Source of the DNA: Aliarcobacter trophiarum LMG 25534
Lineage (GTDB): Bacteria; Campylobacterota; Campylobacteria; Campylobacterales; Arcobacteraceae
Assembly (NCBI RefSeq): GCF_003355515.1
Contig: NZ_CP031367.1
Span: 1-64,000, forward strand
DNA length: 64,000 nt
Reading direction: 5' to 3'
Shown here: positions 10,641 through 18,633 of the stretch, in pieces
Layout: each line of letters opens with the position of its first letter
How positions within the stretch are numbered: position 1 is the stretch's first letter
Position numbers and translations under genes: made by a program
Notes under the pieces: generated by a model
Told to the model about the DNA's origin: nothing
What the model saw: only the letters and a program-made list of their open reading frames with translations
Database searches by the model: none

Positions 10641-12617
10641 CTAAAATTTATATGTTAAATTTGAGTATATAACTCTTCCACTTTCTGGGTAACCATAACT
10701 ATATTCATAGTTTTTACCAAATATGTTTGAAGCACCAACATCAAGAGTTAAACCTTTTACAAATTCATAAGCAATTTTTGCATTCCAAATAGTAGCTCCA
10801 CCTACATCTTTATTTCTATCATTTTGGTCTGTATGCCTACTTGAAGAGTATTGCATATTTATATTTGTTGTTAAACCCTTTACAGGTCTGTATGTTGTTC
10901 CTAATACTACTTTATGCTTTGGAGCATCTATAATATCTACTTTATTATCTCTATCTTCTGCTAAAAGTCTTGTGTAGCTTGCATCTATATCAAGAGTATT
11001 GCTTAATGAATAAAAATACTCTAACTCATAACCCATATGTTTAACTTTTCCAATATTATTGTTTTTAGCTACTTGGTCATTTTTAGGAGCATTTGGATTA
11101 ATAATCTCTTCTTGAATATAATCTTTTACATCTGAATAAAATAAAACTGATTTTATTCCTTGATTTTCAAATACTTTATTTACACCAATTTCATAGTTTA
11201 TAGTTTTTTCAGGTTTTAGTTCTGGATTTGGTATTTGTTTACCAAATCTATAAGAGTATCTCTCTTTTAAACTAGCGAATCTTGTTTTTTTAGCAATACC
11301 TGCATATAAATTAAAAGTTTCATCTATATCATACTCAAATTTTATCATAGGGTTAAAAGAGTTTGAACTTGCATGGTCGAATTCGCTACCGTAATTTATA
11401 TCTGGTTTTTTATTGTTTGCTTCTTTTACCTTGTCTTTATCCCAACTAGCTCCTGCAATTACTCTAAAATTATCTGTAAATCTAAAAGTATCCTCTAGTC
11501 CAATAGATAGATAATCCATCTTTTTAGTATAAGTTTTTCCACTATCATTATCTTCTTGAGTATCTCTTTTTATATGAAATGCCAGTTTTAAACTATTTCT
11601 TTGTGTATCATACTCTCCTAGCTCAAGTGATACGCCTTTTGTATTTGCATCATATGGTGTTGGAAGAGCATTTTTATTTAATTTAGAAAATGTTTTATCA
11701 GTAAAGAAGAGCATATTATCTTCATATTTATCATAAAATACTCTACTTTTTAAGTAAGCATATTTAAAATTTGTATTTGATAGAAAATAGAAACTCTCTT
11801 TGTTTGAATAGTCCCATTGTCTATAGGGTCCAGCTTGTTTTCCTTTTGGCGGTACTGCAAAAATATCAGTTGGCATCCCTTTTTCTGTTTTTTGATTTAT
11901 ATAATTAAATGCATACTCATCTGTATCATTTGGAGTGTATCCAACTTTAAGATTTATATTTTTATCAGTTTTATATGAGTTTACTCTTTTATCATTATCT
12001 TGATTTGAATTTGAGTTAAAATTACTTGACATTGGAATATAGTCTCTATCTAAATATGAACCACTTGCTTGAATATAGTATTTACCTTGGTTTGTTCCTA
12101 AGTTTATATAAGTTTTTTTACCATCTCCACTAAATACTCCTGCGCTTATAGAGCCCTCAAGCTCTTTTGTTGGTTTTCTTGTAACTAAATTTATTGCTCC
12201 AGCAAAAGTATTAATTCCTAAAAGAGGAGAACTCAAACCTTTTGTTACTTGAATTTTATCAAGATTAAAAGTTGTATAGTTTGATAAATCTACATAACCC
12301 TCACTAGGTACATTTATAGCAATTCCATCTATAAAAACAGGTGAATGTCTAGCACTAAAGCCTCTTATAGAGATTGTTTGCTCCCCTCTTGCCCCATATC
12401 CATAAGTGTTTAAACCACTAATTGTATTTAGTGCATCTACTACACTATTTTTTTCTTGTAATTTCATATCTTCAGCACTTATTTCATTGCTTTTAAATCT
12501 ACTATCTGAATTTTTATTTTCAAATATATCAATTTGACCTAAATTTGTTGTTTCACTCGCAAGTAATTTTCCTGCAAAAAGTGTTGTAGCTACAACTAAG
12601 CTTAACTTTCTATACAT
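10641..12617 (-). CDS. TonB-dependent outer-membrane receptor
   Basis: A 658-residue outer-membrane protein: signal peptide (about 1-20, LLASE), a TonB-box-like segment near LGQIDIFE, the plug domain (about 45-160; VVDALNTISGL, SIRGFSARHSPVFIDGI, GAINLVTRKP), and a beta-barrel ending in aromatic F (SNLTYKF). It would move a scarce ligand into the periplasm using TonB-ExbBD energy. It lies 45 nt behind modC and directly before the FecBCD-type transporter genes, so it is embedded in the molybdate locus. A CGTTATATAC half-site identical to one in the modE operator lies just upstream. Iron-siderophore uptake is the alternative role. Confidence 0.93.
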   Translation of the reverse strand: MYRKLSLVVATTLFAGKLLASETTNLGQIDIFENKNSDSRFKSNEISAEDMKLQEKNSVVDALNTISGLNTYGYGARGEQTISIRGFSARHSPVFIDGIAINVPSEGYVDLSNYTTFNLDKIQVTKGLSSPLLGINTFAGAINLVTRKPTKELEGSISAGVFSGDGKKTYINLGTNQGKYYIQASGSYLDRDYIPMSSNFNSNSNQDNDKRVNSYKTDKNINLKVGYTPNDTDEYAFNYINQKTEKGMPTDIFAVPPKGKQAGPYRQWDYSNKESFYFLSNTNFKYAYLKSRVFYDKYEDNMLFFTDKTFSKLNKNALPTPYDANTKGVSLELGEYDTQRNSLKLAFHIKRDTQEDNDSGKTYTKKMDYLSIGLEDTFRFTDNFRVIAGASWDKDKVKEANNKKPDINYGSEFDHASSNSFNPMIKFEYDIDETFNLYAGIAKKTRFASLKERYSYRFGKQIPNPELKPEKTINYEIGVNKVFENQGIKSVLFYSDVKDYIQEEIINPNAPKNDQVAKNNNIGKVKHMGYELEYFYSLSNTLDIDASYTRLLAEDRDNKVDIIDAPKHKVVLGTTYRPVKGLTTNINMQYSSSRHTDQNDRNKDVGGATIWNAKIAYEFVKGLTLDVGASNIFGKNYEYSYGYPESGRVIYSNLTYKF

Positions 12618-12638
12618 ATTTTTCCTTTATTTATTTTT

Positions 12639-12668
12639 GTATATAACGCTATTGAAAAAAATTTATAC
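12639..12668. promoter_or_regulatory. ModE-like half-site upstream of the TonB receptor
   Basis: GTATATAACG at 12639-12648 (CGTTATATAC toward the receptor gene) is identical in sequence and orientation to the gene-proximal half-site of the modE operator. A weaker partner, GTATAAAT on the minus strand, sits at 12668-12661, overlapping the end of modC; total span 30 bp versus 34 bp at modE. The receptor start codon is about 22 bp downstream. ModE control is inferred from the shared motif. Confidence 0.45.
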
Positions 12669-13517
12669 TCCTACTATTGATGGAGTAAAAGCCTTTGTAC
12701 TAATAGTTACTTTTTCTCCTATTTTTAAACTTTTTAACTCTTCATTTGAAACTACAACCTCTATTAGCTGTTGACCTATAGATACAATTGCTACATTTAT
12801 TACATCAACTTTTATAATCTCTAGTAAGAGTCCTTCAAAAGAGAGTTTTTGGCTACCTTTTGTTTTTAAAAGTATCTCTTTTGAACTTCCATCTTTTACT
12901 ATTTTTCCATCTTTTAAAACTAAAACTCTTGAAGCCATTTTATACATTTCGCTAGGATCATGACTTATCATAATTGTTGTTGTTTCAAACTCTTTATGTA
13001 AAGATAGTATCTCATCTTGAAGTTTTGCTCTAATGCTAAAATCTAAAGCAGATAGTGGTTCATCTAATAAAAGTAGTTTTGGCCTCTTCATTAAAGCTCT
13101 ACAAAGACTTACTCTTTGTTGTTGTCCACCACTTAAACTATTTATATCTCTATTTTTTAGCTCATAAAGATTTGTAAGATTTAAAAGATATTTTGCCAAC
13201 TCTTTATCTTTTTTCACAAATAGAAGATTATTTATTACATTTAGATTTGGGAAAAGAGCATAGTTCTGAAATACAAAACCAATATCCCTTTTTTGAATAG
13301 GTTTAATATATTTTTCACCTTGCCAAATATTACCATCTACTTCTATTTTGGAATTTGAATCTTCAAGACCTGCTAATATTCTAAGAAGTGTTGTTTTCCC
13401 AGCTCCACTTTCTCCACTTAAAGCTACAAACTCACCTTTATTTATATGTAAATTTATATTTAAATGAAGCTCTCCATGACTTCCATGAAGCATTTTACTT
13501 ATTTTTAAATCTATCAT
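12663..13517 (-). CDS. modC: molybdate ABC transporter ATP-binding protein ModC
   Basis: Cytoplasmic ATPase of the ModABC molybdate importer, 284 residues. Walker A GESGAGKTT at 35-43, Q-loop VFQNYALFPN, ABC signature LSGGQQQR, Walker B LLLLDEPLSALD and switch His in MISHD are all present. After the nucleotide-binding domain (about 1-210) a shortened TOBE/Mop domain follows (about 225-284), the molybdate-sensing part of ModC. Its ATG overlaps the modB stop by 4 nt. This order modA, mop, modB, modC matches Campylobacter jejuni Cj0303c-Cj0300c. Confidence 0.95.
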   Translation of the reverse strand: MIDLKISKMLHGSHGELHLNINLHINKGEFVALSGESGAGKTTLLRILAGLEDSNSKIEVDGNIWQGEKYIKPIQKRDIGFVFQNYALFPNLNVINNLLFVKKDKELAKYLLNLTNLYELKNRDINSLSGGQQQRVSLCRALMKRPKLLLLDEPLSALDFSIRAKLQDEILSLHKEFETTTIMISHDPSEMYKMASRVLVLKDGKIVKDGSSKEILLKTKGSQKLSFEGLLLEIIKVDVINVAIVSIGQQLIEVVVSNEELKSLKIGEKVTISTKAFTPSIVGV

Positions 13518-14206
13518 ATAAGTTTGCCTCTTTTATTTTTACCATTAAAAATATAGACTAAAAGCAAAGTTATAAAACTAATAACAATCATAATAAGGCT
13601 ATAAATATGTGCATTTTTGTAGTCTAAAATCTCTACAAATTCATATATTGCAATAGCTGCAACTCTTGTCTCATTTGGAATACTTCCACCAATCATTAAA
13701 ACAACTCCAAACTCCCCAACAGTGTGAGCAAAACTAATTACCAAAGCAGTCATTAAAGATGGTTTTATATTTGGTAGAGCTATAAAAATCATAGTTTTAA
13801 ATTTACTTTTTCCACTTATATAACTAGCTTCTAACATATTTTTATCTAAGCTCTCAAAACCACTTTGAAGTGGTTGCACCATAAATGGAAAGCTATAAAT
13901 ACAACTTGCAATAATTATTCCATAGAAATTGAACACAAGTTTTATTCCAAAATACTCTTCAAAAAATATCCCAATAGGTGAGTTATGAGATAATCCCCAA
14001 AGAAGATAAAATCCTAAAACTGTAGGAGGAACTACTAATGGCATAGTTGAAAGTGCTTCTAAAAATGGTTTTGATTTTGACTTTGTTTGAGATAAATACC
14101 AAGCAAGTGGTAAACATATCACAAACAAAATCAAAGTGGTAATAAATGCCAATTTAAAAGATAAAATAAATGGAGCATAATCTACATTTAGTAAATAATT
14201 AATCAT
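13514..14206 (-). CDS. modB: molybdate ABC transporter permease ModB
   Basis: Inner-membrane permease of 230 residues with about five or six membrane segments (roughly 10-35, 48-70, 85-110, 145-165, 200-220). The BPD-type EAA coupling motif reads EASYISGKSKFKTMIFIALPNIKP near residues 125-150. TMPLVVPPTVLGFYLLW and AHTVGEFGVVLMIGG are typical ModB elements. It overlaps the Mop gene by 8 nt and modC by 4 nt. Substrate assignment rests on strong similarity to ModB and on adjacent modA, modC and modE. Confidence 0.96.
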   Translation of the reverse strand: MINYLLNVDYAPFILSFKLAFITTLILFVICLPLAWYLSQTKSKSKPFLEALSTMPLVVPPTVLGFYLLWGLSHNSPIGIFFEEYFGIKLVFNFYGIIIASCIYSFPFMVQPLQSGFESLDKNMLEASYISGKSKFKTMIFIALPNIKPSLMTALVISFAHTVGEFGVVLMIGGSIPNETRVAAIAIYEFVEILDYKNAHIYSLIMIVISFITLLLVYIFNGKNKRGKLI

Positions 14207-14597
14207 TTAATATCCTTAAAATTGATAAATCACTAGCTTTAATTAAAATATTTACTTCATCATTTTCTTTTAAATCTAATTTTATTTTTGAATCTTTTGT
14301 AATAATACTTTCAAAAAAAGTATCAAATGCTTTTAAAGATAGTGAGCTTAAAAGCTCACCATCTTTAATATTTGAGATTTTTGTAAGAATTTGGTTTGAT
14401 AGGCTAATCTCTTCTATATGATTTTTTGAAATTATTACATTTGATGGTTTTACCAAAAGTTCAACTCTTTTATTTATAGTTATATCACTATCTAACTCTA
14501 AACTCATCATTTTTAATGTAATACCATGAAAATCAAACTCTACAATATTTAAACTATCAATAGTTTTTATCTCTTTTACTTTTACAAAAAAATTCAA
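14199..14597 (-). CDS. Mop/TOBE-domain molybdate-binding protein in the mod operon
   Basis: A 132-residue cytoplasmic protein whose second half reads as a Mop (TOBE) fold: LSSLSLKAFDTFFESIITKD followed by KENDEVNILIKASDLSILRI, the latter close to the KASDI motif of ModE Mop repeats. The first half (about 1-60) contains a related VELLVKPSNVIIS element, so it may be a di-Mop. It sits between modA and modB exactly where C. jejuni has Cj0302c. Likely a molybdate store or accessory subunit of the transporter; this is inferred. Confidence 0.85.
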   Translation of the reverse strand: MNFFVKVKEIKTIDSLNIVEFDFHGITLKMMSLELDSDITINKRVELLVKPSNVIISKNHIEEISLSNQILTKISNIKDGELLSSLSLKAFDTFFESIITKDSKIKLDLKENDEVNILIKASDLSILRILND

Positions 14598-14610
14598 ATT
14601 TTCTCCTAAA

Positions 14611-15357
14611 CTATTTTACTAAGTAACCAAATTTTAAAAATATCTCTTTTGCTTTAGGGCTTAAGATAAAGTCATAAAAAGCATGAGCCTCTTTGTTATC
14701 TTTTGCTCTATTTAAAACCACAATACCTTGATCAATTGGAGTATATAGTTTAGGATCAACACTTATCCAATTTTTACCCTCTTTATACTGAGACATTTTC
14801 TCATCATATAAAGATGATTTTGCAATAAATCCAATATCAGCAGCAGTCATAGCGTAAGTAACTGCTTGAGAAATAGACTCAGCATATACAAACTTCTCTT
14901 CAACTTTTTCTAAAATATTTGCATTCTTAAGTGCTTCAACTGCAGCTGTTCCATAAGGTGCAGTTTTTGGGTTTGCAATAGCAATTTTTTTTATATTATT
15001 TTCAGAAACAAGAGTAATACCTTTTGAAAAATCTAGCTCTTTAGAGCTAAGCATTGCTAAACTTCCTTGTGCATAAATTACTGGTTCTCTAGCAGTTAAT
15101 CCCTCTTTCTTTAAAATCTCTGGAAATTTCATATCGGCGCTCATAAAAACATCAAATGGTGCACCATTTTGAATTTGAGTTGTGAATTTTCCACTAGCTC
15201 CAAGAACTACTTCAACTTTTGTATCTTTATTTGTTTTATTAAACTCTGCTATTAAATCATTTATAGCATAAGAAACATTTGCTGCAACAGCTATATTTAT
15301 TGTTCCAGCAAAAATAGTTGAACATAAAAATAGTAATCCTAAAACAATCTTTTTCAT
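14611..15357 (-). CDS. modA: periplasmic molybdate-binding protein ModA
   Basis: Periplasmic receptor of the ModABC importer, 248 residues. Signal peptide 1-17 (ending STIFAG) precedes the mature start TINIAVAANVSYAINDL, the oxyanion-binding segment. GASGKFTTQIQNGAPFDVFMSAD and IANPKTAPYGTAA are characteristic ModA elements with backbone and Ser contacts to the anion. It starts 8 nt after modE, on the same strand, and is followed by the Mop gene after 13 nt, so modE-modA-mop-modB-modC form a single operon. Tungstate is bound by the same family. Confidence 0.96.
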   Translation of the reverse strand: MKKIVLGLLFLCSTIFAGTINIAVAANVSYAINDLIAEFNKTNKDTKVEVVLGASGKFTTQIQNGAPFDVFMSADMKFPEILKKEGLTAREPVIYAQGSLAMLSSKELDFSKGITLVSENNIKKIAIANPKTAPYGTAAVEALKNANILEKVEEKFVYAESISQAVTYAMTAADIGFIAKSSLYDEKMSQYKEGKNWISVDPKLYTPIDQGIVVLNRAKDNKEAHAFYDFILSPKAKEIFLKFGYLVK

Positions 15358-15365
15358 ATTTTTCC

Positions 15366-16148
15366 TTATTTTCCAATCATAATATCAGATGCTTTTATAA
15401 TAGCATCAACACTAGTTCCCACTTTAAGTCCCATTTTCTCTATAGAGTTCATAGTAACTATTGATACAACTTTGTCACCATTGCCAATATTTATAATAAC
15501 CTCAGCATTAACAGCTCCAACATTTATAGCTTCAATAGTTCCTTTTAAACTATTTCTAGCACTTAGTTTTAAGTTTGTATCAGTTGATAATAAAATATTA
15601 CTAGATTTAATAACAGCAACAACTTCATCACCTTTATTTAAACCTAAATTCTCCACTGCACTATTTGTAATAATAGATACAATTTTATTTTCACCTTTTA
15701 GTTTTAATGCTACTTCGCTATTAACTGCACCATCTGTTATATTTTCAATAACTCCAACAATTTGGTTTCTAGCACTTATTTGCATTGATAATCTCCTTAT
15801 AGTTTTTAAAGAACCACTGTTTAAATCAGTAATTCTATTTAGGTTTTCTATAAACTTTCTATGCTCCTCTTTTAATAGAAAATAGCTCTTTAATAGCTTT
15901 TTTCCATACTCTGTAAGAGTTGTACCACCACCATTTACTCCCCCTGTCTCTCTTAGAACAATTGGGGTAGTTGATAGATTATTCATAGCTTCAATTGCTT
16001 CCCAAGCAGCTTTATAGCTCATAGGAACCTCTTTGGCAGCTTTATTAATAGAGCCTGTTTTTTCTATGGCAAGAAGAAGTTCTATTCTTTTTTCTAGTAA
16101 AAAAGGCTGATTAAAAAGCTCTAAAGTTAAATTTGATGATATAGACAT
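15366..16148 (-). CDS. modE: molybdate-responsive regulator ModE
   Basis: Full-length ModE of 260 residues: an N-terminal winged helix-turn-helix (about 15-85; KTGSINKAAKEVPMSYKAAW, with GGVNGGGTTLTEYG wing) and two tandem Mop domains (about 126-190 and 195-258), each starting SARN and ending in K(S/A)S(N/D)I. When molybdate or tungstate is plentiful ModE represses mod genes. It heads the operon, and a large inverted repeat with ModE-like half-sites overlaps its -10 region, so autoregulation is likely. AAAGGA precedes the ATG. Confidence 0.96.
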   Translation of the reverse strand: MSISSNLTLELFNQPFLLEKRIELLLAIEKTGSINKAAKEVPMSYKAAWEAIEAMNNLSTTPIVLRETGGVNGGGTTLTEYGKKLLKSYFLLKEEHRKFIENLNRITDLNSGSLKTIRRLSMQISARNQIVGVIENITDGAVNSEVALKLKGENKIVSIITNSAVENLGLNKGDEVVAVIKSSNILLSTDTNLKLSARNSLKGTIEAINVGAVNAEVIINIGNGDKVVSIVTMNSIEKMGLKVGTSVDAIIKASDIMIGK

Positions 16149-16170
16149 CTTTTTTCCTTTGTTATAACTA

Positions 16171-16210
16171 AAAGTATATAACGTAAGAAAATCTTAGCAT
16201 TATATACTTT
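16171..16210. promoter_or_regulatory. ModE-like operator upstream of modE
   Basis: An inverted repeat with arms AAAGTATATAACG (16171-16183) and CATTATATACTTT (16198-16210), 12 of 13 positions paired, spacer 14 bp. The minus arm contains a TATACT -10 (16178-16173) placed for modE; the other arm contains TATACT (16203-16208) pointing to the divergent gene at 16301. The CG/TATATA half-site composition resembles ModE boxes, though here the CG ends face inward rather than outward as in the enterobacterial consensus. ModE binding is inferred. Confidence 0.6.
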
Positions 16211-16300
16211 AATAAATAATGATGTAGGTCAAATTTTGTTTTACAAAATATCCTAAAAAATGGTATTATTTTAATCTAATCTTGCATAAAAGGGTATAAA

Positions 16301-17545
16301 ATGCAGATAAATTCGCTTCTTAGTTACTTTATTTTAACTTTAGTTTTTAGTTTTTTAATAGGATTAGAGTTGAAGGCATATCAAATAAAATATCATTCTG
16401 ATACTAAAAAAAACTCTTTGGGTACGACAAGAACTTATACTTTTTTAGGAATGTTAGGATTTATTCTTTATAAATTAGATACTACATATTTTTCTGTATA
16501 TATAAGTGGTTTTTTTGCATTTACTCTACTTTTTGCAATTTTGTACAATAAATATATAGATGAAAAGATGAGTATTATCTTATATTTGGTTTTGCTTGTA
16601 GTCTATAGTTTTGGACCACTTATAAATTTATATCCTGTTTGGTTTAGCTCTTTAATCTTTGTAATTACAATATTTTTATTAAACTCTAAAGAAAGAAATC
16701 TAAGGTTTAAAATTGATATAAATCTTTATGAACTAGAGACTATTGGAAAAATAGTGTTACTTTTAGCAGTTATTTTACCTCTTCTTCCTCAAGATAAAAA
16801 TATACCTTACTTAGAGATATCAGCATATAAAATATGGCTTACAGTTGTTGTAATTGCACTTATTTCATATATATCTTACATTATTCAAAAATATATTTTC
16901 CCCTCAAAAGGTATGTTTTTAATGGGTTTATTGGGTGGAATATACTCTTCAACTGCAACTATTATTGTAATATCAAAAAAAGCTTTATGTTTAAAGGAAA
17001 ACAATATTATAGGAGCTTCTATATTTGCTGCTATTTTAATGATGTATTTTAGGGTTCTATTTTTAACATATCTATTTAATAAAGAAGTAGCAATGGCTAT
17101 TCTTATACCACTTATTTTTTTAATACTAATTACTCTAGCACTTACTTTAGGATTTTATTTTAAATCAGAAAAAATTAGTTATAGTGTTGAAGCAATAGAT
17201 ACAAATCCTTTGGAACTTAGAACAGCATTTATTTTTGCTATATTATTTGTATTAACTATGTTTATTACAAATCTAGTTATAGAAAATTTTGGATTAATAG
17301 GACTTCAATTCTTATCTGTAGTTGTTGGATTTTCAGATATAAATCCATTTATATTATCTTTATTAACTGCAAAGTATAGTGTTACAACTTCAACAATAGC
17401 ATCATCAATTCTGATAGCCATAGGAAGTAATAATATTTTGATCTCTTTTTATTCGCTATTTTTTGGAAAAGATAAGACAAAAATAGCATCAATACTTTTA
17501 GCACTTTTAGGTTTTATTACTATTTTAGTAGGATTTATTTTATAA
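16301..17545 (+). CDS. MgtC/DUF4010 family multi-pass membrane protein
   Basis: A 414-residue protein with about 12 hydrophobic segments. The N-terminal part (FLIGLELKAYQ, SLGTTRTYTFLGMLGFIL) resembles the MgtC/SapB-like domain (usual GxERE...RTF/L), and the C-terminal half, including GLLGGIYSSTATIIVISKKA and LTAKYSVTTSTIASSILIA, matches the DUF4010 pattern. No transport substrate is established for this family. It is divergent from modE across a shared 150-bp region that carries the ModE-like operator. A perfect 14-bp hairpin spans its stop codon. Confidence 0.85.
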   Translation: MQINSLLSYFILTLVFSFLIGLELKAYQIKYHSDTKKNSLGTTRTYTFLGMLGFILYKLDTTYFSVYISGFFAFTLLFAILYNKYIDEKMSIILYLVLLVVYSFGPLINLYPVWFSSLIFVITIFLLNSKERNLRFKIDINLYELETIGKIVLLLAVILPLLPQDKNIPYLEISAYKIWLTVVVIALISYISYIIQKYIFPSKGMFLMGLLGGIYSSTATIIVISKKALCLKENNIIGASIFAAILMMYFRVLFLTYLFNKEVAMAILIPLIFLILITLALTLGFYFKSEKISYSVEAIDTNPLELRTAFIFAILFVLTMFITNLVIENFGLIGLQFLSVVVGFSDINPFILSLLTAKYSVTTSTIASSILIAIGSNNILISFYSLFFGKDKTKIASILLALLGFITILVGFIL

Positions 17546-17558
17546 AATCCTACTAAAA
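17523..17558 (+). terminator. perfect 14-bp hairpin across the stop codon of the DUF4010 gene
   Basis: Arms 17523-17536 and 17545-17558 pair perfectly (14 bp) with an 8-nt loop (17537-17544); the TAA stop (17543-17545) straddles the loop. No long T-run follows (GTTACACTTT), so it may stabilise the 3' end as much as end transcription. Confidence 0.6.
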
Positions 17559-17623
17559 GTTACACTTTGCTTAAATTTTAACTATTAATTCATTTATCTA
17601 ATAAAAAATATATATAAAATAGA

Positions 17624-17714
17624 TATAATCCTAATCTTAAAAGATTAATAAACGATGAGTATAAAACTTACAGCAGAAGTTTAACTAAAACAATATACTC
17701 ATCGCTTATTAATC
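17624..17714. other. 21-bp inverted repeat with inner hairpin at the 3' end of the LysR gene, preceded by a plus-strand -10 box
   Basis: Arms 17643-17663 and 17694-17714 are complementary at 20 of 21 positions. Inside, AAACTT (17664-17669) pairs with AAGTTT (17677-17682) around a 7-nt loop, leaving an 11-nt unpaired strand. The right arm contains the LysR stop codon (17709-17711), and on the minus strand TTTT follows the left arm, so it can act as the LysR terminator. On the plus strand TATAAT at 17624-17629 is well placed to start a small RNA covering the hairpin. Both readings are inferences. Confidence 0.6.
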
Positions 17715-18539
17715 AATATTCATAGCTTTTAAATAGTCACTAATTTTTGGAATATTATCAACTCTACAAACCATACAAGTTGGGATATATGCCTCTTCTT
17801 TTGGTAAAATAGTCATTTTTATATCTTTATCATAACCCATTTTTCTTACAATACTATAAGGAAGTAAAGATTTCCCCATGCCAACTTTTATACAAGAGAG
17901 AATTGTCTCTAAGTTACCAAGAGGGATAGTTTTTTCTATATAGATATTTCTCTCTTTGCAATAATCTTTTAGAAAATCATCATAAACACAACCATCTTTA
18001 AAGCTCAAAGTTACGTTTGGATTGTGTGATTTAAAAGGTTCTAAAATAGCTATCTCCTCTTCAAATTTCTTTAAAACCATTAGATTATTATTTGTAGGTT
18101 CTCCGCTAATAAAAGCTATATCAACTTTATAATCCATTATCAACTGTAAAATATCTTTTGTTGTTCCTGTAAAGAGTTCTAATTGGGTATTTGGAAAATC
18201 GTTATGGAGTTTCAATAAAAATGGAGAAATTCTAACTGCTGCATTGCAGTCTGTTGAACCAATTTTTAAATTTCTAAGTTCATTTGTATTTAATAAACTT
18301 GCAATTGTATTCTCCATCTTATGAATAATTTCCAAAGCTTGAGGATAGAACTTTTCTCCACTAGGAGTTAAAATAACACCTTTTGGAACTCTGTAAAATA
18401 GCTCAACTCCTAGAGTCTTTTCAAGTTGTTTTACCCTTGAAGTTACATTTGATTGAGCAAATTTTAGCTCATTTGCAGCCATTGAGATACTTTTATTATT
18501 TGCAACACTTACAAAAACTCTTAATAAATTCAAATCCAT
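17709..18539 (-). CDS. LysR-type transcriptional regulator
   Basis: A 276-residue LTTR: winged helix-turn-helix at about 1-60 (DLNLLRVFVSVANNKSISMA, SRVKQLEKTLGVELFYR) and a periplasmic-binding-protein-like effector domain (about 85-270; LKIGSTDCNAAVRISPFL, DIAFISGE, GMGKSLLPYSIV). The start at ATG 18539 follows AAGGA at a normal distance; an upstream ATG at 18566 would overlap that Shine-Dalgarno. It is divergent from an MFS exporter gene and probably controls it; the shared 94-bp spacer holds an inverted repeat. Effector unknown. Confidence 0.93.
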   Translation of the reverse strand: MDLNLLRVFVSVANNKSISMAANELKFAQSNVTSRVKQLEKTLGVELFYRVPKGVILTPSGEKFYPQALEIIHKMENTIASLLNTNELRNLKIGSTDCNAAVRISPFLLKLHNDFPNTQLELFTGTTKDILQLIMDYKVDIAFISGEPTNNNLMVLKKFEEEIAILEPFKSHNPNVTLSFKDGCVYDDFLKDYCKERNIYIEKTIPLGNLETILSCIKVGMGKSLLPYSIVRKMGYDKDIKMTILPKEEAYIPTCMVCRVDNIPKISDYLKAMNID

Positions 18540-18558
18540 ATCATTTTTCCTTATATCA

Positions 18559-18606
18559 CATATCATTATTGATTATTTGACATAAAATAACCTTTAGTGA
18601 TATGAT
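18559..18606 (+). promoter_or_regulatory. sigma70-type promoter and inverted repeat between LysR and MFS genes
   Basis: TTGACA (18577-18582) and TATGAT (18601-18606) are separated by 18 bp and point to the MFS gene; a -35 match this good is unusual in Campylobacterota. CATATCA (18559-18565) and TGATATG (18598-18604) form an inverted repeat flanking the -35, a plausible LysR site, the right arm overlapping the -10. Confidence 0.55.
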
Positions 18607-18633
18607 AACAAAATTTTAAGAAGAGATAAAGAG

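Noticed and set aside
6475-12617. Straightforward siderophore-iron uptake cluster
   Set aside because: Possible, but no siderophore synthesis, ferric reductase or Fur-box-like sequence was seen here, while modEABC, a ModE-like half-site and a molybdopterin-fold protein are directly linked; kept as the alternative, not the main reading.
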